Of a stretch of DNA of 53,824 nt, positions 1 through 8,465 are shown piece after piece. A program made the position numbers and the translations under genes. How positions within the stretch are numbered: position 1 is the stretch's first letter; each line of letters starts with the position of its first letter. The notes under the pieces are model-generated. The model was given only the letters and a program-made list of their open reading frames with translations, did no database searches and was not told where the DNA came from. The DNA is taken from positions 346-54,169 of the forward strand of contig NZ_MAQW01000005.1 in NCBI RefSeq assembly GCF_001682855.1. Reading direction: 5' to 3'. Source of the stretch: Bacillus sp. FJAT-27264 (GTDB lineage Bacteria > Bacillota > Bacilli > Paenibacillales > Paenibacillaceae).

Positions 1-291
1 TAGAAGCTCCAAAATATAAATAAGGGCATTTTTGTACCCTAAATTGGATGAAACTGAGGATTGGCGTAGATTAAGGGCAATTTTGTATGTTAAATCTTCA
101 GTTTTCATGTCATACACTACTTTTCACAAGAAATAGGATACAATAATGCTCTTAATTCCCTTTTTATCCTCAAAAAGAAAAATATAAGGTGCAAAATTGC
201 CCTTAATTGGGAATAGTGGTTTGAATCTTTAATTCGCTCAATGTAGCGTCTAAAAACTTACAATATCTATTGTCCCAAGTTAACTACTTGT
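1..291. repeat. AT-rich intergenic block with four copies of a short repeat
   Basis: No gene is visible in the first 441 bases. A roughly 15-bp motif, TTAAGGGCAATTTTG, occurs at 71-85 and as its exact reverse complement at 192-206. A near copy lies at 21-36 (TAAGGGCATTTTTGTA), and a degraded inverted copy at 141-154 has two mismatches. The arrangement is therefore two direct copies followed by two inverted copies. The 71-85 and 192-206 copies could pair in RNA or be cruciform-prone. No function is known to me. Confidence 0.6.
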
Positions 292-320
292 AGAACCCGC
301 CATGAGTGCGGGTTCTTTCC
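292..320 (+). terminator. Rho-independent terminator-like hairpin
   Basis: The 9-bp arms AGAACCCGC (292-300) and GCGGGTTCT (308-316) enclose a 7-nt loop and run into a short T-rich tail on the plus strand. It probably ends a transcript that begins left of the window. Confidence 0.6.
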
Positions 321-441
321 ATGATCACTCTCTTGCACCTTCCTAAACCCACGCTTGTCATGCCCGTCTGCATATTGTGGTCAAGTCCCTCATAGACATG
401 TACTAATCAATGCATTCAAAACAGGTTAAGGGGATGATGTC

Positions 442-1533
442 ATGCGCCGGTTAACATGGGTACTCGCAATCATTATGAGCGTAGCCCTGGTGCTCACGGG
501 GTGCGGGAAGAAGGATGCTGCGTCCGTAGTCAAGGATTTGAACGATGTGGCTGACAAGTTGGAGAGCAAGCAGGGAACATATCAAGGCTCGGGCACGATG
601 ACCCTGTATACCGGCGAACAGCCGCAGGAATACAAGGTGGAGGTATGGTACAAGAATCCTTCCTATTATCGAATCAGCTTGTCCAATGTCCAGAAGGATA
701 TCACACAGATTGTACTCCGCAATGATGAGGGTGTATTCGTACTGACGCCGAGTCTGAACAAGAGCTTCCGCTTCCAGAGCGACTGGCCGGATCATCAGGG
801 GCAGGTCTACCTGTACCAGACACTTGTGCAAGGTATTGTCTCCGATAACAACCGCCAGTTCGTAGCCGACGGAGATAACTTCGTGTTTGAGGTGGCGGCG
901 AATTATCAAAGCAGTGCGCTGGTGCGCCAGAAGATCTGGCTGGATAAGAAGTCATATGCGCCGAAGCAGGTGCAGGTGTCCGATTCGGAAGCCAAGGTTG
1001 TTGTGAATGTGAAGTTCGACAGCTTTACCTTTGACACGGACTTCACGAAGGATTCTTTCGATATGCAAAAGAATATGTCCACCGGAACGCCATCCAAAAG
1101 TACGGTGGCCGAGGTAGATGAGAACGGCAATCCGGTGTCGGCACCGGAAGAGGGAGAGAATACCCAGCCGCCGGTGGCTGCAGAGCTTGGCGACTTCGGT
1201 ATTGTGGAGCCGAACTACGTTCCTGAGGGTGTGAGCCTGAAGGATTCCAATAAAATCGAAGGCAGTAAGGATCAGGCGGTGCTGCTCCGCTACGACGGGA
1301 TTTATCAATATACAATCATGGAAGCCCGTCCGCTGGATCGTGCAGTGGCCCTTGCTCCTGGTAGGTTGTGGGATATGGGTTTCACCTTCGGAGTCCTGAG
1401 TGGGAGTGGTGACGATTTGCAGACGCTGACCTGGACGAATGAAGGGATCGAGTACCGGATTACAAGCGCAAATCTGCCAGTTGATGAAATGGTGAAAGTT
1501 GCCGCTTCTATGCAGGAACAATCGGGTAAGTAA
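442..1533 (+). CDS. ydcC: YdcC-like sporulation lipoprotein (LolA-like fold)
   Basis: The 363-aa protein is exported. Residues 1-20 form a lipoprotein signal peptide with lipobox LTGC, so Cys21 should be lipidated and the protein anchored outside the membrane. Residues of about 30-215 have the alternating beta pattern of LolA/RseB-like lipoprotein-carrier domains; a Pro/Glu-rich linker follows, then a C-terminal domain of about 110 aa. In Bacillus subtilis the gene just before alr is ydcC, a sporulation-associated LolA-like lipoprotein, and the same order ydcC-alr-ndoAI-ndoA is seen here. The start ATG follows AAGGGG at good spacing. Identification rests on fold pattern and gene order; the exact substrate is unknown. 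Confidence 0.75.
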   Translation: MRRLTWVLAIIMSVALVLTGCGKKDAASVVKDLNDVADKLESKQGTYQGSGTMTLYTGEQPQEYKVEVWYKNPSYYRISLSNVQKDITQIVLRNDEGVFVLTPSLNKSFRFQSDWPDHQGQVYLYQTLVQGIVSDNNRQFVADGDNFVFEVAANYQSSALVRQKIWLDKKSYAPKQVQVSDSEAKVVVNVKFDSFTFDTDFTKDSFDMQKNMSTGTPSKSTVAEVDENGNPVSAPEEGENTQPPVAAELGDFGIVEPNYVPEGVSLKDSNKIEGSKDQAVLLRYDGIYQYTIMEARPLDRAVALAPGRLWDMGFTFGVLSGSGDDLQTLTWTNEGIEYRITSANLPVDEMVKVAASMQEQSGK

Positions 1534-1542
1534 TAAGAGTAG

Positions 1543-1598
1543 GCGGATACTGCGTATTGTGGGAACCTTTCCTCTACAGCGCAGTATCCGTTTTTTCT
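1543..1598 (+). terminator. Terminator after the ydcC-like gene
   Basis: The perfect 11-bp arms CGGATACTGCG (1544-1554) and CGCAGTATCCG (1580-1590) are followed by TTTTTTCTTT. This separates the ydcC-like gene from alr, so alr should have its own promoter in 1600-1740. A TTGACA at 1658-1663 is a possible -35, but the -10 at normal spacing is poor. Confidence 0.85.
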
Positions 1599-1747
1599 TT
1601 ATTCGCTGGTTAATTTGGGTATATTATTTTTAAGCCGCCTAACTCGCTTGTGTTACATTGACAGTCACCTTCCGTTAGCATTACCATTACCAGTAAGACA
1701 TTACTAACAGATAACGTTTTACTACAACGTAAGAAGGTGACTTTGAA

Positions 1748-2929
1748 GTGCAAGCAAGCTATCGACCAACAGCAGCCGAGATCAATCTGGACGCTTTGCG
1801 CGCCAATTACGAAGCTTTCCGTACCGCTTTGCCGGCGGAGACCAAGTTTATGGGGTGCGTCAAAGCTAATGCGTACGGCCATGGAGCAGTGGAAATTACC
1901 CGGGAGCTGGAGGCACTGGGTGCGGATTATGTCAGTGTAGCCTTTTTGGATGAGGCGCTTCAACTGCGTCAAGCAGGAATCAAGCTCCCCATTCTGGTGC
2001 TTGGCTATACATCTCCGGATGGAATCGCTGCTGCCTGGGAGAATAACATAACCGTGACGCTGTTCACGAAAGAGGTACTGGAGGCTATTGGACAGCTTCC
2101 TGTAGATCCGGGACATCGGCTGAAAGTACACATCAAGATGGATAGCGGGATGGGCAGGCTGGGATTATTGCCGCCTGATGTACCTGCTTTTATCGCAGAA
2201 GTGCAGCTTGTGGCGCAAGCAGAGCTGGAAGGCATGTTTACCCATTTTGCCAAAGCAGATGAAGAAGACAAAAGCTATACAATGGAGCAGTACCGACGAT
2301 TCACGGACGTGGCGGAAACGCTTCGGGAACAAGAGATTGATATCCCGATCATACATACGGGCAACAGTGCTACGGCCATTGATACACCTTATTTATCCAC
2401 GGGCATGGTGCGTGTAGGCATCAGCTTGTACGGCTTCTATCCCTCAACCGAGGTGAACCGGCAACTGATCGATCTGCACCCGATTATGACGCTGAAGACG
2501 CAGGTAGTTTATGTCAAGAGCCTGCCGCCCTACTGGGGCATCAGCTACGGCACCCGTTACGTCACAGACAGTGAAGAAGTAATCGCAACACTGCCTGTGG
2601 GGTACGCAGATGGATATTCCCGCATGCTTAGCGGCAAAGCGGAGGTGCTAATACGCGGCCGCCGGGTCCCCGTCGTCGGAACAATCTGCATGGACCAGTG
2701 TATGGTATCACTGAAATCTTTCGCTGAAGAAGCGGAACAAATCAAAGCAGGCGAGGAAGTTGTACTCATCGGCCGGCAGGCTGGCGTGTCGATCACGGCA
2801 GACGAGTTGGCGCTCCACCTGGGAACCATTCACTATGAAGTTGTTTGCATGCTGGCACACCGTGTACCACGCGTGTATATACGCGAAGGTAACACTCCAT
2901 ACCTGGTGAATGCTCTGCTGCAGCCGTAA
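1748..2929 (+). CDS. alr: Alanine racemase
   Basis: A PLP enzyme converting L-alanine to D-alanine for peptidoglycan synthesis, cytosolic. The 393 aa match the family length. The PLP lysine is K39 in VKANAYGHG. The second-subunit catalytic tyrosine lies in GISYGTRY, followed by the family motif LPVGYADGYSR, and CMDQCMV is the C-terminal beta-domain signature. The GTG start follows AGAAGGTGA with 8-nt spacing; no ATG fits the conserved N-terminus. It sits directly before the ndoAI-ndoA toxin-antitoxin genes, as in Bacillus. Confidence 0.96.
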   Translation: MQASYRPTAAEINLDALRANYEAFRTALPAETKFMGCVKANAYGHGAVEITRELEALGADYVSVAFLDEALQLRQAGIKLPILVLGYTSPDGIAAAWENNITVTLFTKEVLEAIGQLPVDPGHRLKVHIKMDSGMGRLGLLPPDVPAFIAEVQLVAQAELEGMFTHFAKADEEDKSYTMEQYRRFTDVAETLREQEIDIPIIHTGNSATAIDTPYLSTGMVRVGISLYGFYPSTEVNRQLIDLHPIMTLKTQVVYVKSLPPYWGISYGTRYVTDSEEVIATLPVGYADGYSRMLSGKAEVLIRGRRVPVVGTICMDQCMVSLKSFAEEAEQIKAGEEVVLIGRQAGVSITADELALHLGTIHYEVVCMLAHRVPRVYIREGNTPYLVNALLQP

Positions 2930-3027
2930 TGCCCTGAAAGTTAACAATATACAGGTAATTTCTAGGAATGGATTAAATCGTAAACAACTATGTCTTGTAT
3001 AGTCTATACGAACCACCATTTCTAGTT

Positions 3028-3033
3028 TATAAT
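3028..3033 (+). promoter_or_regulatory. Possible -10 element for ndoAI-ndoA
   Basis: A perfect TATAAT lies about 100 nt before the antitoxin start. The hexamer 17 nt upstream (TATACG) is not a good -35, so this rests on the -10 alone. Confidence 0.35.
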
Positions 3034-3131
3034 GGGATGCAGCATACTTGATATACTGACAGCATATATTCCTTGTATAAAATTCCTTGTATATTGCTAA
3101 ACTGAAAGACAAGGGCAGAAGGTTTGTGGGG

Positions 3132-3425
3132 GTGGAAGAGAAGGTGGCCAATTTGCAGAACACCAAAAGAATCATGATCAGCTTGCCCGATCATCTCTTG
3201 CAGGAAGTGGATGGAATCGCTCAATTGGAGAATTCCAACCGGAGTGAATTGATCAGGCAGGCCATGAAACTGTACCTGAGTGAACGGAGGAAACGTGCCA
3301 TCCGGGAGTCCATGCAGCGTGGCTACATGGAAATGGCCAAGATTAACTTGACCATGGCATGCGAGGCGTTCCTCGCGGAGGAAGATGCAGACAGCACTCT
3401 TGGCCGCTTAGTAAGCGGGGTGTAG
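3132..3425 (+). CDS. ndoAI: Antitoxin EndoAI, ribbon-helix-helix
   Basis: MazE-type antitoxin that binds and inhibits the EndoA RNase encoded next and probably represses its own operon. The 97-aa product has an N-terminal ribbon-helix-helix (KRIMISLPDHLLQEVD, then ELIRQAMKLYLSERRKR) and the family-typical RRGYMEMAKINL-like stretch as QRGYMEMAKINLTMA. The end LGRLVSGV matches the B. subtilis LVSG ending. I choose GTG 3132, not the ATG at 3087, because AGAAGG sits about 9 nt upstream and the length then approaches the usual 93 aa. It lies 3 nt before ndoA. Confidence 0.9.
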   Translation: MEEKVANLQNTKRIMISLPDHLLQEVDGIAQLENSNRSELIRQAMKLYLSERRKRAIRESMQRGYMEMAKINLTMACEAFLAEEDADSTLGRLVSGV

Positions 3426-3428
3426 ACA

Positions 3429-3779
3429 TTGATCGTGAAACGCGGCGACGTTTTTTTTGCCGATCTTTCGCCTGTAGTAGGTTCCGAACAGGGCGGAGTT
3501 CGGCCGGTTTTGATCATTCAGAACGACATTGGCAATCGCTTTAGCCCCACAGTCATTGTGGCGGCGATCACAGCACAGATTCAGAAGGCGAAGCTGCCGA
3601 CGCATGTGGAGATTGATGCGTCTGCTCACGGGTTTGATCGCGATTCGGTCATTCTGCTGGAGCAGGTTCGGACGATTGACAAACAACGCTTAACGGATAA
3701 GATCACCCACCTGGATGATGATACAATGAAAAAGGTGGATGATTCGCTGCAAATCAGCCTTGGCCTGATTGATTTCTAA
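3429..3779 (+). CDS. ndoA: Endoribonuclease EndoA, MazF family toxin
   Basis: A sequence-specific mRNA endonuclease (MazF/PemK family; the Bacillus enzyme cuts at UACAU). At 116 aa it is full length and very close to B. subtilis Ndo[21 protein letters not shown] at the start, [17 protein letters not shown] in the core, LPTHVEID and [14 protein letters not shown] further on. The start is TTG, giving MIVKRGDV as in Bacillus. It follows its antitoxin by 3 nt, so the two are co-transcribed. Nothing looks broken, and a functional chromosomal toxin-antitoxin pair is expected. Confidence 0.96.
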   Translation: MIVKRGDVFFADLSPVVGSEQGGVRPVLIIQNDIGNRFSPTVIVAAITAQIQKAKLPTHVEIDASAHGFDRDSVILLEQVRTIDKQRLTDKITHLDDDTMKKVDDSLQISLGLIDF

Positions 3780-3812
3780 GCAGGGCAAGGATATTAACTG
3801 TATTTGAACAAA

Positions 3813-3843
3813 GGCGCCCGGGATATCTCCCGGGCGCCTTTTT
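3813..3843 (+). terminator. Strong terminator after ndoA
   Basis: GGCGCCCGGGA (3813-3823), tetraloop TATC, TCCCGGGCGCC (3828-3838), then TTTTT. The 11-bp stem is perfect. Confidence 0.93.
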
Positions 3844-3933
3844 AGCATTGGCTGCAACGAGGGAATGGGACCTTATCCGGCAGGGGACAATGAAACTTGC
3901 GGTAGCGGGGTTCTCTTTAAATTTTAAATCTGC

Positions 3934-3957
3934 TATAATTGGACCGGACAGTCGGTT
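3934..3957 (+). promoter_or_regulatory. Extended -10 promoter and TetR operator of the tetR gene
   Basis: An extended -10 (TGCTATAAT, hexamer 3934-3939) is followed within 3 nt by the dyad GACCG-n6-CGGTT (3942-3957). The dyad resembles QacR/FadR-type TetR-family operators. It covers the transcription start, so autorepression is likely. A matching site lies at 4602-4619. Confidence 0.65.
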
Positions 3958-3972
3958 TAGGAGGGATTTGTA

Positions 3973-4569
3973 ATCAAAGGACGTTCAGATGGAGAAGAAA
4001 CGAAGAAACGAATTGTACAGAACGCGGCCAAGTTGTTTGTCCAGAAGGGCTACGGCGCGGTAACCATGAATGAGGTATGTGTGGCGGCAGGTGTCAGCAA
4101 GGGCAGCCTGTATCACCATTTTCCCAGCAAGGATGAATTATTCTTGTACGTGGTGGAAGAGGATACCGAGTTATGGCTCCAGAATTGGGATATCAAGCGG
4201 GCCGGGATCGCAGATCTTGAAGAACGCTTCTATGCCTATGCCGAGCACTGTGCTAATGATTTCCAGAACCCGCTGATCCGGGCGCTGGAGGAGTATGCAA
4301 GAATCAAAGATCATACCGCTGAAATCGAGGAACGGCTGTGGCATATGTATGATGATTCATTGCGGGCTTGCCGTGATCTGGTGAAGGAAGGGATAGACAC
4401 TGAGTATCTCAAGGCAGATGAGCCTGAGGATATTGTCGTTATTCTTAGTGGTCTGCTGGAAGGTGTCGGAAAGGTGTCGGAGATTTCGCGATCGCCGATG
4501 GGGATAGAGGAAATTAAAGAATATTATCGAAAATCGCTCAGACTGTTGCTTCAAGGAATACGTACCTAG
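3973..4569 (+). CDS. TetR/AcrR family repressor
   Basis: Probable ligand-responsive repressor of its own gene and of the following efflux pump. The HTH reads NEVCVAAGVSKGSLYHHF, typical of the family; the rest is a helical ligand-binding domain. The first helix of the DNA-binding domain (KKRIVQNAAKLFVQKGYG) is encoded upstream of the first ordinary in-frame start (TTG 4033), so a start there would cut the domain. The AGGAGGG at 3959-3965 points to an ATC at 3973 (7-nt spacing) as initiator; no in-frame ATG, GTG or TTG exists between them. I give 3973 as the biological start with reservation, giving about 198 aa. Confidence 0.75.
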   Translation: MKGRSDGEETKKRIVQNAAKLFVQKGYGAVTMNEVCVAAGVSKGSLYHHFPSKDELFLYVVEEDTELWLQNWDIKRAGIADLEERFYAYAEHCANDFQNPLIRALEEYARIKDHTAEIEERLWHMYDDSLRACRDLVKEGIDTEYLKADEPEDIVVILSGLLEGVGKVSEISRSPMGIEEIKEYYRKSLRLLLQGIRT

Positions 4570-4601
4570 TGAGAAGCGTAAGCTTTCTCATGTCTTAAAT
4601 T

Positions 4602-4619
4602 AGACCGGGTGGTCGGTCT
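4602..4619. promoter_or_regulatory. Second TetR operator, before the efflux gene
   Basis: The dyad AGACCG-n6-CGGTCT (perfect 6-bp arms) lies just after a -10-like TTAAAT at 4595-4600. The geometry, -10 followed by the dyad, copies that at 3934-3957. This suggests that one TetR protein controls both genes. Confidence 0.65.
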
Positions 4620-4753
4620 CTATTGTTCGGTTGTTTATTTTTAAGGTATGGGATTGCCCGTACCAGCAGATATTTAGAACAGAGAAAATTAGGCTTCACT
4701 GAATGCCTAAAAATATTATTCGAAACTGTGCAGGGAGCACACGGAGGTAAATC

Positions 4754-5956
4754 ATGTCATTACTGCTTAGAAACCGGGGAGCTATACTGCTTGTCATGTT
4801 GACAATTTTTCTGACTTTTACCGGAATCGGTCTTGTTGTACCCATTATGCCTACTTTTATGAATGAGCTAAATATTAGCGGAAGTACAGTTGGTCTACTC
4901 GTAGCGGCGTTCTCACTAAGCCAGCTGCTCTTATCTCCGCTCGCGGGCAGGCTGTCCGATACAATGGGACGGAAGAATATAATCGTCGTCGGGCTGGTTG
5001 TTTTTGCCGTGTCAGAGCTAGTGTTTGGTCTGGCGAATATGTCTTGGATGCTGTTCATCTCCAGAATGCTGGGTGGAGCGGGAGCGGCCTTAATTATGCC
5101 CGCAGTTATGGCCTACGTTGCAGATACGACCTCCCTGGAGGAACGGGCCAGAGGAATGGGGCTGATCAATGCAGCCATCTCAACTGGTTTTATTATTGGA
5201 CCCGGGATTGGCGGTTATCTTGCCGAGTTCGGCATCCGCGCGCCGTTCTTCGTGGCTGCCATCGCGGCAGGACTTATTGCTGTGGTGACGTTCGCGGTTC
5301 TGCCTGAATCTCTTACTGCGGAGCAGCGCAAAGAAGCTAAAGCCTCAGGAAAGAATCAGGAAAGTCTGTTGTTACAGCTTGTGCAATCTTATCGCCAGCC
5401 TTATTTCTTCAGTCTGGTTATTGTATTCGTACTCGCTTTCGGTCTCGCCAATTACGAGACGGTATTCGGACTGTTCGTGGATCATAAATTCGGATTTACG
5501 CCGAAGGATATTGCCTTCGTTATTACATTTGGCTCCATTGCCGGTGCAGTGGTTCAGGTATCGGCCTTTGGCTGGATTCTGAATCGCTTCGGAGAGAACA
5601 GAGTCATCGCTATTTGCCTCTTGGCCTCGGCCGTATTTATACTGTTGACGGTATTTGTGAGCAGCTACTGGGCGATTATTACAGTTACCTTTATCGTATT
5701 CTTGGCCATGGATATCCTGCGTCCTGCAGTGAGCACGCAATTGTCCAAGATGGCCGGGGATTCACAGGGGTTTGTCGCCGGTATGAACTCGGCATATACG
5801 AGTCTGGGCAATATTGCCGGACCAATCGTAGCCGGTTATCTGTTTGATATCAACATTAATTTTCCATATGCTGTGGCGGCGCTTGTACTCGCCTTATCCT
5901 TTATCCTGTCACTCAGCTCCAGTAAACGGAGCAGGAGAGGTCAGCAGACGTCATAG
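4754..5956 (+). CDS. MFS drug:H+ antiporter, Bmr/NorA-like
   Basis: A multidrug efflux pump of the DHA1 group with 400 aa and 12 predicted membrane segments. The first segment region (FLTFTGIGLVVPIMP) and motif A (GRLSDTMGRKN between segments 2 and 3) are clear. Motif C, the antiporter signature, is GFIIGPGIGGYLAE in segment 5. Length and motifs match Bmr/NorA proteins that export fluoroquinolones and dyes, but substrate cannot be read from sequence. ATG follows CGGAGG at 7 nt. The upstream TetR gene and the operator at 4602-4619 suggest substrate-induced expression. Confidence 0.88.
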   Translation: MSLLLRNRGAILLVMLTIFLTFTGIGLVVPIMPTFMNELNISGSTVGLLVAAFSLSQLLLSPLAGRLSDTMGRKNIIVVGLVVFAVSELVFGLANMSWMLFISRMLGGAGAALIMPAVMAYVADTTSLEERARGMGLINAAISTGFIIGPGIGGYLAEFGIRAPFFVAAIAAGLIAVVTFAVLPESLTAEQRKEAKASGKNQESLLLQLVQSYRQPYFFSLVIVFVLAFGLANYETVFGLFVDHKFGFTPKDIAFVITFGSIAGAVVQVSAFGWILNRFGENRVIAICLLASAVFILLTVFVSSYWAIITVTFIVFLAMDILRPAVSTQLSKMAGDSQGFVAGMNSAYTSLGNIAGPIVAGYLFDININFPYAVAALVLALSFILSLSSSKRSRRGQQTS

Positions 5957-5968
5957 AATTTCCTTATG

Positions 5969-6028
5969 AAAATGCCCACGCTGGCACTTCTCCGTGTACT
6001 TCGGAGCAGTGCCCGGCGTGGGCATTTT
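5969..6028 (+). terminator. Long stem-loop between efflux gene and tex
   Basis: AAAATGCCCACGC (5969-5981) pairs with GCGTGGGCATTTT (6016-6028). The inside can fold further (GCAC-TTCTCCG against CGGAGCAGTGC). It probably terminates the efflux transcript. Confidence 0.8.
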
Positions 6029-6055
6029 GGTACCGGGCCGAATCTGTGATACTAT
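6027..6055 (+). promoter_or_regulatory. Possible promoter of tex
   Basis: TTGGTA (6027-6032), 17-nt spacer, TACTAT (6050-6055). Transcription would begin near 6062, on top of the first ATG, which favours the downstream TTG start of tex. Confidence 0.4.
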
Positions 6056-6103
6056 TTTAGCATGAAGGTTGTACAGAATTGCGAGGCGGAAAGAGGGATT
6101 GTA

Positions 6104-8320
6104 TTGACTGCAGAGAACATGAATGCTGAAGCCGTGGCGGATGAAGCGGCTGCCCAGCGCGAGCAGGAAACGATTATTCTGGCGATTGCCAAGGAACTGA
6201 GCATTGCGCCCAAGCAAGTGCGGACCACAGTAGGATTATTGGATGAGGGCAACACGATTCCCTTTATTGCGAGATACCGGAAGGAAATGACGGGAGAGCT
6301 GGATGAGAACGCGCTGCGCGACATCGAAGAGCGTCTCGGTTATCTGCGCAACCTGAGCGATCGGAAGAAAGATGTGCTCCGCAGTATTGAGGAGCAAGGG
6401 AAGCTGACTCCGGAGCTGCAGGAGCAAATCGCCAAGGCGGTTAAGCTCCAGGAGGTGGAGGATCTGTACCGCCCATTCCGCCAGAAGCGGAAGACCCGGG
6501 CCAGTGTAGCCAAGGAGAAGGGGCTGGAGCCGCTGGCAGAGTGGATCTTCGGGCAGCCGAGACAAGGCAATCCTGAAGGTGAGGCAGCTCGCTACATCGA
6601 CGCCGACAAGGGCGTAGAGACGGCTGAGGCAGCGCTGCAGGGCGCGATGGACATTATCGCCGAGAATATCGCCGATGATCCGGCCATCCGTTCCTGGGTG
6701 CGTCAGTATACAGCCAGCCAGGGAATTCTGGTCTCAGAAGCCAAGGATGCCGAGCAGGAATCGGTATATGAGAACTACTACAGCTATCGTGAGCCGGTAC
6801 ATAAAATGCCGCCGCATCGTATTCTCGCGATCAACCGCGGGGAGCGGGAAAGTGTACTCAAGGTGGGCATTGAGATTGTGTCAGATAAGATTCATGCCTT
6901 CATCGGACGCAAGGTCATTAAGGGACCTTCTCCGGTCAAGGATCTACTGGAAAGTGTCATCGAAGATGCTTACAAGCGTCTGATCGCTCCGTCCGTGGAG
7001 CGTGAGGTGCGCGGGGAAATGACGGAGAAGGGTGAGAATCAGGCGATCTCGATCTTCTCTGGCAATCTGCGGAGCCTGCTGCTGCAGCCGCCGGTTAAGG
7101 GCCGCTGCGTCCTCGGCGTGGACCCTGCCTACCGCACAGGCTGCAAGCTGGCCGTCGTAGACGATACCGGCAAGCTGCTGGAGGTGGCGGTGACCTATCC
7201 GACACCGCCGAATAACAAAAAGCGCGAAGCCGCTGCCAAGTTCAAAGAGTTGATCGCCAAGTATGGCATCCAGCTCATCGTGATCGGCAACGGGACCGGC
7301 TCCCGCGAGACGGAGCAGTTCACGGCCGAGGTGATTGCCGAGATCGGCAATCCCGACCTGGCCTACCTGATCGTCAATGAAGCGGGAGCCAGTGTCTACT
7401 CCGCCTCCAAGCTGGCGCAGGAGGAGTTCCCGGACCTGGATGTGGCGGAGCGTAGCGCCGCATCGATTGCCCGCCGCGTGCAGGACCCGCTCGCGGAGCT
7501 GGTCAAGATCGACCCCAAGGCGATCGGGGTCGGGCAATACCAGCATGATGTCTCGCAGAAGCATCTGGAAGAGAGCCTCAAGGCCGTCGTGGAATCGGCC
7601 GTTAACCATGTCGGCGTTGACGTGAATACAGCGTCGCCGTCGCTGTTGTCGTACGTCTCCGGCGTGAATGCGACGATTGCGAAGAACATCGTCAAATACC
7701 GTGAGGAGAACGGCAAGTTCACTGCGCGGAAGCAACTGCAGAAGGTGCCGCGCCTCGGTGCGAAATCCTATGAGCAGTGCATCGGATTCTTGCGGATTCC
7801 GGGCGGGGACAACACCCTCGACCGGACACCAATCCACCCAGAGTCCTACACGGTGGTGGACCGGTTGTTCAAGACGCTCGGACTGGATGTATCCAGTCTC
7901 GGCAGCAAGGAAGTGGCTTCTGAGCTGGCGGCGCAGAAGCCGGAGGAGCTGGCTGTCAAGCTAGATGTCGGCGTGCCGACCCTGCGTGACATCCTGGAGA
8001 GTCTCCAGCGTCCGGGTCGTGACCCGCGCGAGGAGCTGCCACTGCCGATCTTCCGCACCGATGTGCTGAAGATCGAGGACCTGGCGCCCGGCATGGAGAT
8101 GCAGGGCACCGTCCGCAACGTTATCGATTTCGGCGCTTTCGTCGATATCGGGATCAAGAACGATGGGCTGGTCCATATCTCCCAGCTCAGCGGCAGCTTC
8201 GTGAAGCATCCTATGGATGTGGTATCCGTCGGGGATAACGTGACGGTCTGGGTCATGGGTGTGGACCTTAAGAAAGGCCGGGTCAGCCTCACGATGCGCC
8301 CGCCGCGTACAGAAAATTAG
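6104..8320 (+). CDS. tex: Tex family RNA-binding transcription accessory protein
   Basis: A cytosolic nucleic-acid-binding protein linked in other bacteria to transcription and RNA processing (YdcI in B. subtilis). The domains occur in the family order: N-terminal helical region with GNTIPFIARYRKEMTGELDE; a YqgF/RNase H-like domain starting at CVLGVDPAYRTGCKLAVVDD; a helix-hairpin-helix part with ASPSLLSYVSG and KVPRLGAKSYEQCIGFLRIP; and a C-terminal S1 domain with GTVRNVIDFGAFVDIGI and DGLVHISQLS. From TTG 6104 it has 738 aa. I prefer that start because AAGAGGG is 6 nt upstream, while ATG 6062 has no ribosome site and coincides with the likely transcript start. Confidence 0.93.
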   Translation: MTAENMNAEAVADEAAAQREQETIILAIAKELSIAPKQVRTTVGLLDEGNTIPFIARYRKEMTGELDENALRDIEERLGYLRNLSDRKKDVLRSIEEQGKLTPELQEQIAKAVKLQEVEDLYRPFRQKRKTRASVAKEKGLEPLAEWIFGQPRQGNPEGEAARYIDADKGVETAEAALQGAMDIIAENIADDPAIRSWVRQYTASQGILVSEAKDAEQESVYENYYSYREPVHKMPPHRILAINRGERESVLKVGIEIVSDKIHAFIGRKVIKGPSPVKDLLESVIEDAYKRLIAPSVEREVRGEMTEKGENQAISIFSGNLRSLLLQPPVKGRCVLGVDPAYRTGCKLAVVDDTGKLLEVAVTYPTPPNNKKREAAAKFKELIAKYGIQLIVIGNGTGSRETEQFTAEVIAEIGNPDLAYLIVNEAGASVYSASKLAQEEFPDLDVAERSAASIARRVQDPLAELVKIDPKAIGVGQYQHDVSQKHLEESLKAVVESAVNHVGVDVNTASPSLLSYVSGVNATIAKNIVKYREENGKFTARKQLQKVPRLGAKSYEQCIGFLRIPGGDNTLDRTPIHPESYTVVDRLFKTLGLDVSSLGSKEVASELAAQKPEELAVKLDVGVPTLRDILESLQRPGRDPREELPLPIFRTDVLKIEDLAPGMEMQGTVRNVIDFGAFVDIGIKNDGLVHISQLSGSFVKHPMDVVSVGDNVTVWVMGVDLKKGRVSLTMRPPRTEN

Positions 8321-8341
8321 GCACGGCATAATGAATACAGT

Positions 8342-8381
8342 AAAGCTATCTGCATGGTTACAACATGCAGGTAGCTTTTTT
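8342..8381 (+). terminator. Terminator after tex
   Basis: AAAGCTATCTGCATG (8342-8356) and CATGCAGGTAGCTTT (8364-8378) form a stem with a 7-nt loop, ending in a T run. Confidence 0.88.
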
Positions 8382-8465
8382 GTATAATGAGGGTATACAA
8401 TCAGGAATTGAATCCTGGTAGCGACGATAGCAAGGATGAGCGAACATAGGGTGGGAGTGAAAACA

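Noticed and set aside
6944..7837. A 297-codon open frame on the minus strand inside tex
   Set aside because: It is a shadow frame in GC-rich third positions of tex; its translation is rich in Arg, His and Leu with no known motif.
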